Shown here: positions 7,279 through 15,098 of the stretch, piece after piece | Layout of the letters: each line of letters opens with the position of its first letter | Numbering within the stretch: position 1 is the first letter of the stretch | Assembly: GCA_937139405.1 (NCBI GenBank) | Contig: CAKZPV010000049.1 | Coordinates: forward strand, 62,001 to 126,000 | Length of the DNA: 64,000 nucleotides | Origin: an uncultured Nitrospirota bacterium | Lineage (GTDB): Bacteria > Nitrospirota > Nitrospiria > Nitrospirales > UBA8639 | Direction: 5' to 3' | The notes under the pieces: generated by a model | The model's input: the letters and a program-made list of their open reading frames with translations, nothing else | Databases searched by the model: none | Told to the model about the DNA's origin: nothing | Made by a program: the position numbers and the translations under genes

Positions 7279-10263
7279 ATGTCGAGCAAAGATGACCTTT
7301 TAGCCCGACGCTCGAAGCTTTCCCCTGCGAAACTCGCATTATTGGAAAAACGCGCTACAGGAAAGTTACAGTCTACTCAACCTCTTAGGCGGATGACCCC
7401 TCGTCCTTCAGACGAACTCCCAGAGTTATCTTTTGCTCAGGACCGACTGTGGTTTCTAAATCAATTAGACCCCTCCAGTCCTTCGTACAACGTGTTCACC
7501 GTCATTCGCCTTGAAGGTGTGTTACATATCGGGGTATTCGAACAATCCATTAATGAGATTGTACGCCGCCATGAAGTCTTACAGACCATTTTCGTGCAGA
7601 CGGAAGGGGAGCCACTCCCAGTTATCATTCCGAATCTGAAGGTCAAGGTTTCCCTCATAAACTTGACCCATCATCCATCATCTCTCAGAGATCAGTTAGT
7701 GAAATCTCTGTCAATACAAGAAGCAAGACGACCTTTTGCGTTGCATCAGGGAGCTCTGATCCGAGCCGTACTTTTCAACCTAGATGTGAATCACCATGTT
7801 TTTCTACTGACCATGCATCACATTGTTTCGGATCAATGGTCTCTCGACATTTTTTTTCAGGAGTTAGGCACTATTTATGAAGCCTTTCTGAATAACAAAT
7901 CGTCCCCGTTACCGGAATTATCTTTTCAGTATGCCGACTATGCTTATTGGCAAAAACAATATCTTCAAGAGGAGGCCATGCAACAACAATTGGCATATTG
8001 GAAAACAAAATTGGAGCATATGCCAACTCCGATTCAATTACCCTTCAGTCGGGTCAAGAAACGATCGCAAGGTTCCTCTGGTGCATTACAGTCCCTTGAT
8101 ATACCTCCCTTGCTCAGCACAAAACTTCAGAATCTTAAGAAACAGCAGAAGACGACGCTTTTCAACTTGTTGTTGGCTACCTTTGTCACATTGCTCTATA
8201 GATATACCGGGCAAACGGCTATCGCGGTGGGTACTCCAATAGCCAATAGAAGCCAAGAAGATCTTCAAAGCCTGATTGGATTTTTTCTCAACACCCTAGT
8301 TTTACGATTTGATCTTTCAGAGAATCCGAATTTTCAGGAGTTCATCGGGTGTGTTCACGAAGAAGTCATGGAGACATTTGCCAACCAAGATTTTCCTTTT
8401 GAAAAGTTGGTAGCAGCACTAAAGCCGGACAGAGATCCCTGGAACAATCCATTTTTTGACATCATGTACGTCTTTGAGACCCACATAGAATCGATGAAGG
8501 GGCTACATGGAATCCAGATCTCTCCCATTGAAGTCGACATTGAAACGTCCAAGTTCGATCTCACCTTGTTCGTGAAAGAAAATCCGAAAAACATTTCACT
8601 CGCTCTTGAATACAATACAGATTTGTTTGACGACATCACCATCATTCAAATCCTAGGAAATCTCACAACCCTATTGGAAGGCATTACAGATCACCCTAAC
8701 CAAAAGCTATTAGAACTTCCTCTATTACGTGCTGAAGAACGAAAACAAGCCTTAGTCTATAAGAATCAGACCGTCTCCGAACGTTCTACGATTCAATGCT
8801 GGCTTGATTGGTTTGACCAACAAGTCACGCGAAACCCTCACAAGATGGCCGTTGCCAACGGTCCTTTCTCCCTTGATTATGAACAATTAAACACCAAAGC
8901 CAATCAACTCGCCCATTTCCTCATCGAACATGAGGTCGGCCCCGATGTTCTCGTGGCTATACTGGCTGATAGATCCGTGGAGATGATCGTCGGATTATTG
9001 GGGGTCTTAAAAGCAGGGGGAGCGTATGTGCCTCTTGATCCAGCGTATCCTCACGAAAGACTTGCACGTATTCTAGGAGACACTCAGGCGTCACTTGTCT
9101 TAACGCAACACAAACATGTGGAGAAGTTATCCGCAATCACAGCACGAAAAGTATGCCTGGATTCAGATTGGGAAGTGATAGCACAACATCCGGCCAATGA
9201 AAATACCAAGAATATCGTCTTGCCTCAACACCTTGCCTATGTCATTTACACTTCGGGATCTTCGGGTCAACCCAAAGGTGTGATGGTCACACACGGAAAT
9301 TTGGTGAGTTCTAATCAAGCCCGATTGGAATATTATACCCAGGAATTACAAAGTTTCTTGTTACTTTCCAGCCTTGCCTTTGATAGCTCTATCGCTGGAA
9401 TTTTTTGGACGTTGAGTTGTAGTGGCACCCTTTTTATTCCTGAAGAGGAATTGTACTTGGATCCTGCGTACCTGGTTAATTTGATTCAGGACCATCAGGT
9501 GTCCCATGTACTTTGCATTCCTTCATTGTACCAACTCTTGTTGTCCTTGGAGTCTCGCCTTCCCACAGCCCTAACCACCGCCATCCTGGCGGGAGAAACT
9601 TGTCCGTTAGATCTGGTTCACAAACATTTCCAGATGCTTCCTCAGACAGCACTCTTTAATGAATATGGACCCACAGAAGCCACGGTGTGGAGTACGGTCT
9701 TTGATTGTCGTACAGAAATCCGTAGTGAAACCGTCCCGATTGGACAACCTATTCCACATACTCAAGCATATGTTTTAGGAACAGATAAGCAGCCGGTGCC
9801 AGCAGGCATCTCTGGGGAATTGTATATCGGAGGAGAAGGTATTGCCCGAGGCTATCTGCATGACCCCGAGTTGACGCAAAGCCGGTTTCAACCCAATCTC
9901 TTTGTCGAGGACTCTGGAGAACTCATGTACAAAACAGGGGATCTTGTTCGCTGTCTTCCCGATGGAAACCTTGAATTTTTGGGGAGAAGCGATCGCCAAA
10001 CGAAAATTCGAGGGTATCGCGTAGACTTGGGGGACATTGAAAGTCAGCTGCGATGTTATCCAGGAGTTCAAGAAGCAGCTGTCATTGTGAAGGACAGTCT
10101 CAATGACAACTTAAATGCTCTACACAGAATAGAATCTGAAACAGACAGTGAGGTGATCATTAACCTATTATCTAAGTTACCTCTTGAAAAAACGGACCAA
10201 TTGATCTCAGAAATAGAGAGGCTTTCCCAAGAAGACGTTCATCAAATGATTCAAAAAGCTTAA
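7279..10263 (+). CDS. NRPS C-A(N-terminal part), A domain ends after A8
   Basis: With the ATG at 7279 this is a 994-residue condensation-adenylation protein; a GTG at 7249 would add ten residues. Neither start has a clear ribosome binding site. I prefer the ATG because it leads straight into the common NRPS linker LSPAKLALLEKR. The C domain has HHIVSDQ at 180-186, where the usual final Gly is Gln. The A domain has A3 YTSGSSGQPKG at 657, A5 NEYGPTEAT and A8 RSDRQTKIRGYR at 903, and then stops. A9, A10 and the catalytic lysine are missing, and the protein ends in a linker (IERLSQEDVHQMI). The missing A9-A10-T segment is encoded by the gene after the next one, with a methyltransferase in between. 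The code is D-S-S-L-I-A-E-V-W plus Lys from the detached part; I do not recognise its amino acid. Confidence 0.88.
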   Translation: MSSKDDLLARRSKLSPAKLALLEKRATGKLQSTQPLRRMTPRPSDELPELSFAQDRLWFLNQLDPSSPSYNVFTVIRLEGVLHIGVFEQSINEIVRRHEVLQTIFVQTEGEPLPVIIPNLKVKVSLINLTHHPSSLRDQLVKSLSIQEARRPFALHQGALIRAVLFNLDVNHHVFLLTMHHIVSDQWSLDIFFQELGTIYEAFLNNKSSPLPELSFQYADYAYWQKQYLQEEAMQQQLAYWKTKLEHMPTPIQLPFSRVKKRSQGSSGALQSLDIPPLLSTKLQNLKKQQKTTLFNLLLATFVTLLYRYTGQTAIAVGTPIANRSQEDLQSLIGFFLNTLVLRFDLSENPNFQEFIGCVHEEVMETFANQDFPFEKLVAALKPDRDPWNNPFFDIMYVFETHIESMKGLHGIQISPIEVDIETSKFDLTLFVKENPKNISLALEYNTDLFDDITIIQILGNLTTLLEGITDHPNQKLLELPLLRAEERKQALVYKNQTVSERSTIQCWLDWFDQQVTRNPHKMAVANGPFSLDYEQLNTKANQLAHFLIEHEVGPDVLVAILADRSVEMIVGLLGVLKAGGAYVPLDPAYPHERLARILGDTQASLVLTQHKHVEKLSAITARKVCLDSDWEVIAQHPANENTKNIVLPQHLAYVIYTSGSSGQPKGVMVTHGNLVSSNQARLEYYTQELQSFLLLSSLAFDSSIAGIFWTLSCSGTLFIPEEELYLDPAYLVNLIQDHQVSHVLCIPSLYQLLLSLESRLPTALTTAILAGETCPLDLVHKHFQMLPQTALFNEYGPTEATVWSTVFDCRTEIRSETVPIGQPIPHTQAYVLGTDKQPVPAGISGELYIGGEGIARGYLHDPELTQSRFQPNLFVEDSGELMYKTGDLVRCLPDGNLEFLGRSDRQTKIRGYRVDLGDIESQLRCYPGVQEAAVIVKDSLNDNLNALHRIESETDSEVIINLLSKLPLEKTDQLISEIERLSQEDVHQMIQKA

Positions 10264-10441
10264 AAAAACTCATTTAAGTAAAGACTTAGGATTAGAGAAA
10301 TATAAGAACAATATCATTAAAGATGGCACTAGAAATTTTGCTACTGAGAAAAGGCATCCATAATAAGACGATTAAATGATAATCTGATTTCATCCCGTCA
10401 ATGAAATTATTGCGTTTTTAAGAACTGCAAGAAAAACCGAT
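10264..10441. other. AT-rich spacer at the A8/A9 break
   Basis: This gap separates the truncated A domain from the methyltransferase. It begins with several stops in the upstream frame, so the break cannot be repaired by a single base change. An AT-rich hairpin (ATTTCAT at 10387-10393, ATGAAAT at 10401-10407) is followed by a T run near 10415. It could be a weak terminator or a relic of the rearrangement. Confidence 0.3.
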
Positions 10442-11182
10442 GTGGAATTTAGGCCAGAAGTTAACAGGAATATAATTTTTTATCCGTTATCAAAGAAAAT
10501 GGAAAAGAAGGCCAAACAATTTTTTGATAGTATGGTTGATGATTACAATCATGCTATTGACTTATGTGTTCCACGATACGATGAAATGTTGTGGGCAATC
10601 GTGTATTACCTACCATCAGGTTGGAAACCCCAAAACATCTTAGAACTAGGTTGTGGTTCTGGCAATTTGTCTAAACTTATTGTTAAGAATTTTCCTCTTT
10701 CCAATCTTTGCGTCATTGACCAGGCAGAGAAATTCTTGAGCAGTTGCCGATCGAGACTTCGGAGATACAAAACGATTCAATATGTCCATGGGGATTTTAG
10801 TGAGATAAAATTTGAACCCCAGTCATTTGATCTTGTGGTGTCCAGCATAGCTATTCACCATCTTGTTGATAAGGAGAAATCGGAACTTTTTAGAAACATT
10901 CACAAATGGCTCCGCCCTGGCGGTGTCTTAGCTTTTTCAGATCAATATAGAGGCGCCACGAATGACTTATATCAAAAACATTTAAAAAAATGGCAGCAAG
11001 ATGCTTATGTCCAAGGCCTAAACCAGAAAGATTGGGAACAGTGGATGGAACATCAAAGAGAACACGACTTCCATGTTCCCCTTAGCCTTCAGACTCAATG
11101 GCTTCAAGATATTGGGTATGAATCTGTGGATTGCACTTGGCGTTATCTGCTGTGGACGGTTCTTCACGCCCAAAAGCCTTGA
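10442..11182 (+). CDS. Class I SAM-dependent methyltransferase, free-standing, within split NRPS module
   Basis: A 246-residue class I methyltransferase. Motif I is LELGCGSGNLS near residue 64; an acidic motif II (VIDQAE) and a motif IV-like region (FDLVVSSIAIHHL) follow, then LRPGGVLAF. It lies exactly where methyltransferase domains are inserted into interrupted A domains, between core motifs A8 and A9, but as its own gene. Its reading frame is the same as that of the next gene (A9-A10-T), and only one TGA plus seven codons separate them. An ancestral methyltransferase-A9-A10-T polypeptide is therefore plausible. The start may be this GTG or the ATG at 10499 (Met20), which better matches the usual beginning of the fold. 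The likely role is N-, O- or C-methylation of the residue bound to this module; which one cannot be read from sequence. Confidence 0.82.
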   Translation: MEFRPEVNRNIIFYPLSKKMEKKAKQFFDSMVDDYNHAIDLCVPRYDEMLWAIVYYLPSGWKPQNILELGCGSGNLSKLIVKNFPLSNLCVIDQAEKFLSSCRSRLRRYKTIQYVHGDFSEIKFEPQSFDLVVSSIAIHHLVDKEKSELFRNIHKWLRPGGVLAFSDQYRGATNDLYQKHLKKWQQDAYVQGLNQKDWEQWMEHQREHDFHVPLSLQTQWLQDIGYESVDCTWRYLLWTVLHAQKP

Positions 11183-11203
11183 TGGGAAAGTCGAAAGTTT
11201 CTA

Positions 11204-11926
11204 ATGGACATCGCGACGCGAATTCAAAATTTAACGATTGAAAAACGCATTCTCCTTGCACGCCGACTTACCTTAGAGTTTGACAGACAACCAGAAACTA
11301 TCTCCAAGGTACCAACGGGGAATGAAAAACCACAACGCCTGATGGCCTATCTAGTGTTGTCCCACGATCATACACTTATGAGTCGCTCTACGGATTCCAC
11401 CTACTCATCACGATCCACTGGAGAAGATGATGTTCAGAACAAAGAACAAGAAAAAAAATTTTCCCTTTCTGATCTTCGGATCTTCTTAAAACAGAGGCTT
11501 ACTCATTTCATGATGCCTTCTGGGTTTATAATCATGGAAAAACTACCACGAACCAATAATGGAAAAGTTGATTACCGGGCCTTAACCGATTCCCCCGTTT
11601 CGGAAAACACTAAAGAAAGAGAATCTGATTCACCAACAACCAAAACACAAAAAAAACTACAGCTCATCTGGGCTGCTGCACTTGGTATTAAACGAGTCGG
11701 AGTGCGGGAAAACTTCTTTGAATTGGGAGGGCATTCTTTGCTCATTTCCCAAATCGTTTCCCAAATCCGTTCGACCATGGGAGTTGATATTGCCCTGAGA
11801 AATTTATTCGACTATCCGACTATTGAGTCTCTGGGTGAGGCCATCGACACAATAGTATGGGCAAGAAAAGAGAACCTGACCTCTTCGGATGATACTTCAT
11901 CTCACCGAGAGAAATTCGAAATATGA
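11204..11926 (+). CDS. Detached A-domain C-terminus (A9-A10) plus T domain
   Basis: This 240-residue protein starts with an NRPS linker (LTIEKRILLARRL). It resumes the A domain at RLMAYLVLS, carries A9 (LTHFMMPSGF) and A10 (NNGKVDYRAL, with the catalytic Lys of the C-terminal subdomain), and ends with a T domain (FFELGGHSL). No A1-A8 is present. It thus completes the A domain that stops after A8 in the C-A gene upstream, and should work in trans with it. The frame continues from the methyltransferase gene across a single TGA. Its stop overlaps the ATG of a degenerate docking-domain ORF (ATGA), the spacing expected of a co-translated next NRPS gene. Alternatively the module is dead, although both halves keep intact motifs. 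Confidence 0.85.
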   Translation: MDIATRIQNLTIEKRILLARRLTLEFDRQPETISKVPTGNEKPQRLMAYLVLSHDHTLMSRSTDSTYSSRSTGEDDVQNKEQEKKFSLSDLRIFLKQRLTHFMMPSGFIIMEKLPRTNNGKVDYRALTDSPVSENTKERESDSPTTKTQKKLQLIWAAALGIKRVGVRENFFELGGHSLLISQIVSQIRSTMGVDIALRNLFDYPTIESLGEAIDTIVWARKENLTSSDDTSSHREKFEI

Positions 11927-11944
11927 ACACAGTAGAATTTCTCG
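11907..11944 (+). repeat. Left copy of a degenerate direct repeat (docking-gene start)
   Basis: This copy contains a ribosome binding site region and the first codons of a docking-domain gene. It matches 15061-15098 at about 32 of 38 positions by eye, with weaker similarity continuing beyond. The two copies bracket the reverse-strand glycosyltransferase/methyltransferase/IS3 cassette. Confidence 0.7.
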
Positions 11945-12078
11945 TTTTCCTTGGAAAAGCTACCATTTGTGCATCCCTTGATATCGAAGTATTAGATTTA
12001 TATAAAACGAGAAGAGGCATTGAGCTCCTATCTAGTTTTACGTTCTTTACATACTCATGGAAACTGACTTTGAATTAG
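11923..12078 (+). pseudogene. Vestigial TubC-type docking-domain start
   Basis: This 51-codon ORF begins MNTVEFLVFLGKATI and parallels the start of the C-T-TE protein downstream (MNTLEFLTSLRKSGI), then decays and stops. Its ATG overlaps the TGA of the preceding A9-A10-T gene. It seems to be what remains of the original junction, or of a duplication, where the terminal NRPS gene directly followed the split module before the reverse-strand cassette arrived. A function as a small docking peptide is conceivable but less likely. Confidence 0.6.
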
Positions 12079-12089
12079 TCCGTGAGAAT

Positions 12090-12860
12090 TCATTTTCCCC
12101 ATTTGGTTCCTTCCATTATGATTGACTCTAATTCCATGAAACCGGCTGGCATTCTATTCTCATTTTCTAAGTTCCGAAAAGTCGCACTTTCACTTTCATT
12201 TAATTTGCATAGAGAAACGTTTACGAATCCTACAGTCTCTAAGGACAACTGCAATGTTTTTTCATCATAGATAAATTCATGGCCCCAATCGCGCACGAAA
12301 TTGTTGATCACAAAGGTATCTAGGTAATAGGGTGTAGTTTCCACGACATTGTCCGTCGCCTCTTTGCTATTGGCCCATAAGCAATAGTCTTTTTGTAATG
12401 TTGTTTTTTCATCTTGATACAGGGCAACTAAAAAAGCCAGGTTAGGTGTGGAAATCCGAATTTTGCCATTTTCTTTTAGGATTCGAAAACACTCTCCCAA
12501 CATTTTGCAACCATCGGAGAAGCGGATGTGCTCAATCATGTGCTCGCTGAATACATAGTCAAACTCACTATTAGCAAACGGAAATGGCTGGGTTGCATCC
12601 AAATGAATAATATCTTTAGACCGTGGGGAAAAATTGGCATTGAGCCAACCTTCGATAATATTGTTACCACAGCCGATATGAAGCTTTCTACTTTCATGAT
12701 TCTTGAAATAATCTGTATTAATTCGACGGTCTACGCGCCCAAATTTGCGCTGTTTTTGCCAAGAAATATATTTCCATGTTTTATATATATTCTGGAATAA
12801 ATCTCTGGCAAATTCTTCCAAATAGACTTTTTTCAAAACTTTTTTTGTAAATTCTAACAT
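12090..12860 (-). CDS. SAM-dependent methyltransferase (class I)
   Basis: A 256-residue cytosolic class I methyltransferase. Motif I is KLHIGCGNNIIEGW (about residues 60-73). It is followed by an acidic loop with HLDATQPFPF, the motif IV-like FDYVFSEHMIEHI and LKENGKIRIST. The LHIGCG...GW form is typical of predicted methyltransferases found in polysaccharide and natural-product loci. The gene overlaps the end of the upstream glycosyltransferase gene by a few bases, so the two are probably co-translated. It runs against the NRPS genes. A tailoring role on the peptide or its sugar is an inference from position; the substrate is unknown. Confidence 0.8.
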   Translation of the reverse strand: MLEFTKKVLKKVYLEEFARDLFQNIYKTWKYISWQKQRKFGRVDRRINTDYFKNHESRKLHIGCGNNIIEGWLNANFSPRSKDIIHLDATQPFPFANSEFDYVFSEHMIEHIRFSDGCKMLGECFRILKENGKIRISTPNLAFLVALYQDEKTTLQKDYCLWANSKEATDNVVETTPYYLDTFVINNFVRDWGHEFIYDEKTLQLSLETVGFVNVSLCKLNESESATFRNLENENRMPAGFMELESIIMEGTKWGK

Positions 12861-14239
12861 TGTTTGTTCCCGGAAACTTCCTTATGGAAATTTTCAACAA
12901 ACGAAACTGCACGATTTGACTTCTCATAGTTCAGATAAACCTCACGCATTTTCAATACACTTGTTTTAATATTCAAATCGGTTAGAACGAATTCAATATT
13001 GTGGATAATGTCCTCAACTTTGTCTTTATCTTTATCGGCCACAATCCCCAGTCTATGGTAAGCGACCCTCGCCGCATTCCCATTATGATCCATGGTCTTC
13101 GTTGAATAGACCACCATGGGAACGCCGAAATATATACATTCATTGATCGATGTGGTTCCGCCGTGGCTTATAGCACCATCGGCGTATTCCAATACTTTTG
13201 GTTGTGGTATCCAATCGAAGGCAAAAACATTTGAAGGAATCGGCCCCAAATCCTGGATCCTTACTTTTTTACTCAAGCTCAAGATCATATCCCAATCTTT
13301 TTTTATCTCAAAAACTTGAAGTACATTCCTAAGAAAATCCTTGTCCGCTTGAACGAAGGTACTTATGGAGCAATAGATTAACGGGCGAACAAGTCCTTTT
13401 TCCTCTCGTTGACTTATGAGACTGCAAAAAATTTCTTCAAAATTCTCATTGGCTCTGTGCTGATTATCTTTATGAGAAATCAAGGGGCCAACATAATGTA
13501 CATTCTTAGGAGGATTTGGCGAAAATTCCATTTCCAGGACATTGGTGGTAACCACGGGAATAGAACGAAAAACTAAAGGTGTCAGCCAATGGCTACAATC
13601 TGCTTCTTTGCGAAAGGGAAATTGCTTATACTGTGCGAGAACTTTTAAAACCGATACCCAATCGGTACCAAAGGTTAAGATTTTCCGACGGATAGCATCC
13701 CGAAACCTCTGCACATCCCAACAAAACCAAAGCCATTTTATAACTAACCAACGGAACCAGCTTTTATTAGGAACAAGGGTTGAATCCAATGGTGGTATGC
13801 CTGGGGTTTTCCAGACTGAGAACATGTCAAAAAACAGGATAGTGGGAATACCAAGATGGCTGGACGCAATTACATAGGGCTGCATTTCAAGATCGATGAT
13901 TAGTATATCCGGCTTGAGTTCTTTGAGAGCGTCCTCGAATTCCATATTGGTGACAAATCGTTGGATTATCTCATGCCTCAACTTCAGTAGATCAGGGAAT
14001 CTGGCTAATTTCTGCCATAATCGCATATTTCCATGAAATTGGTAGTTCGAATCGGTGACAACCGACCGTCCCCAATTAATTCCGACAAATTCAAATCCAT
14101 TCTCAGAAATCCGACTTTTTAAGCCGGTGTAAGTCACATATGTTATGCGATGTCCCCGTGATTTAAGCCTGCGAGCCAGTTCAAAACTAGTATTAAGCCG
14201 AGGATGAGTAGTCCATACACTTAAAACGATATGCGCCAT
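12854..14239 (-). CDS. GT1-family (UGT/MGT-like) glycosyltransferase
   Basis: With the ATG at 14239 this encodes 461 residues. That start is preceded by GGAGAAGTTCAT, a good ribosome binding site, and leads directly into the Rossmann strand MAHIVLSVWTTHPRLN. A 21-residue upstream extension in the same frame is less likely. The C-terminal half has the GT1 donor-site pattern: FDWIPQPKVLEYADGAISHG, then GGTTS and GVPMV. Family members move a sugar from a nucleotide donor to small hydrophobic acceptors such as macrolides, lipids or peptides. Together with the overlapping methyltransferase it forms a two-gene reverse-strand cassette inside the NRPS locus. Glycosylation of the peptide is possible but inferred. 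Confidence 0.84.
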   Translation of the reverse strand: MAHIVLSVWTTHPRLNTSFELARRLKSRGHRITYVTYTGLKSRISENGFEFVGINWGRSVVTDSNYQFHGNMRLWQKLARFPDLLKLRHEIIQRFVTNMEFEDALKELKPDILIIDLEMQPYVIASSHLGIPTILFFDMFSVWKTPGIPPLDSTLVPNKSWFRWLVIKWLWFCWDVQRFRDAIRRKILTFGTDWVSVLKVLAQYKQFPFRKEADCSHWLTPLVFRSIPVVTTNVLEMEFSPNPPKNVHYVGPLISHKDNQHRANENFEEIFCSLISQREEKGLVRPLIYCSISTFVQADKDFLRNVLQVFEIKKDWDMILSLSKKVRIQDLGPIPSNVFAFDWIPQPKVLEYADGAISHGGTTSINECIYFGVPMVVYSTKTMDHNGNAARVAYHRLGIVADKDKDKVEDIIHNIEFVLTDLNIKTSVLKMREVYLNYEKSNRAVSFVENFHKEVSGNKQC

Positions 14240-14394
14240 ATGAACTTCTCCTGAATTCGCGGACACCTTGTTAAGCTGCGGTCGCCTGTTGCTCAAACTC
14301 AACTCCAGTCTGGTAGCCGGGCCTGAATGGCAACGTGTCGGTCACAAAACTTCGATGCACTCAAAAAATTTCTCCTCGAGCCTTGCGTGTCACT

Positions 14395-14945
14395 GCTATA
14401 ATATAGGTGAGTTCCACCTCCAGGACGGGCAAGAAACCTTCGGTTACGGGATTACCCCAACAATTCCCCTTGCCGCGCATATTTGATTGGATGCCTGAGG
14501 CGATATCCATAGCCGGCATATTAGACGGCCTGGCCCAAATGATGAACCATGCCTTACTCTGTGTGGGCGTTCTTCATCGCCATGGTGAAGGTCTCGATAA
14601 CCGTTTGTTGGGTCACCCGTCGGTCCTGGACCAACCTATGACTTTCCGATGCCAGAAATCAGGGGCACCACCAGACACAACCAACTATCCCGTGGGGGAT
14701 AGGCGAATATCACAGACCCAGCAGTGCTTTGGTTCGGAAATCGCAGTCTGCACTTCTAACAGTTTTTCCACCGCTGGTTACGTATGTCGAGAACCTGTCC
14801 GGAGTAAGTCAGTTAACATATCCCGGCACACTCGCGCTCTTATTTTCGTTTTGGTAACCTTACCCATCATGGCTTCTATCCTTTCAGTGGTTGAAGTGTG
14901 CGGATCTCTTGCAACACCTAATGCAACCCTAAAGACGGCATGTTT
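14395..14945 (-). pseudogene. Decayed IS3-family transposase (orfB) remnant
   Basis: The reverse strand holds pieces of an IS3-type DDE transposase in several frames with stops between them. They include RIEAMMGKVTKTK, then PKHCWVCDIRLSPTG (the W-x-x-DI-T-Y-I region), GMVHHLGQAV (the HHSDRG region) and GNCWGNPVTEGF followed by LEVELTYI (the GNCWDNAPxESFF region). The order is right, but no frame is continuous and catalytic residues are altered, so the element is dead. I could not find clear terminal inverted repeats. The remnant sits between the glycosyltransferase gene and the terminal NRPS gene and may mark how the cassette entered. A forward-strand ORF over the same bases is spurious. Confidence 0.72.
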
Positions 14946-15060
14946 TCAACTCAACTTAGAAACTATTTCGAGTACAACTCAACGCTGAGTAAGGCCATTA
15001 AGGCCCACCTCTGGACCAAAAAAGAGAATATTGGCTCCTCTGAATGCCTCTCGTCTAGTC

Positions 15061-15098
15061 GGGAGTAATTTGAAATATGAACACATTAGAATTTCTTA
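15061..15098 (+). repeat. Right copy of the degenerate direct repeat
   Basis: This is the intact counterpart of 11907-11944. It contains the GGGAG ribosome binding site region and the first codons of the terminal NRPS gene. See the left copy for the comparison. Confidence 0.7.

Noticed and set aside
10264-10441. A simple frameshift joining the C-A gene to the methyltransferase
   Set aside because: The upstream frame meets several stops at once and the two frames differ, so one base change cannot restore a fusion.
14407-14988. Forward ORF of 193 codons between the glycosyltransferase and the terminal NRPS gene
   Set aside because: Its product shows no recognisable domain, while the reverse strand carries ordered fragments of an IS3-type transposase.
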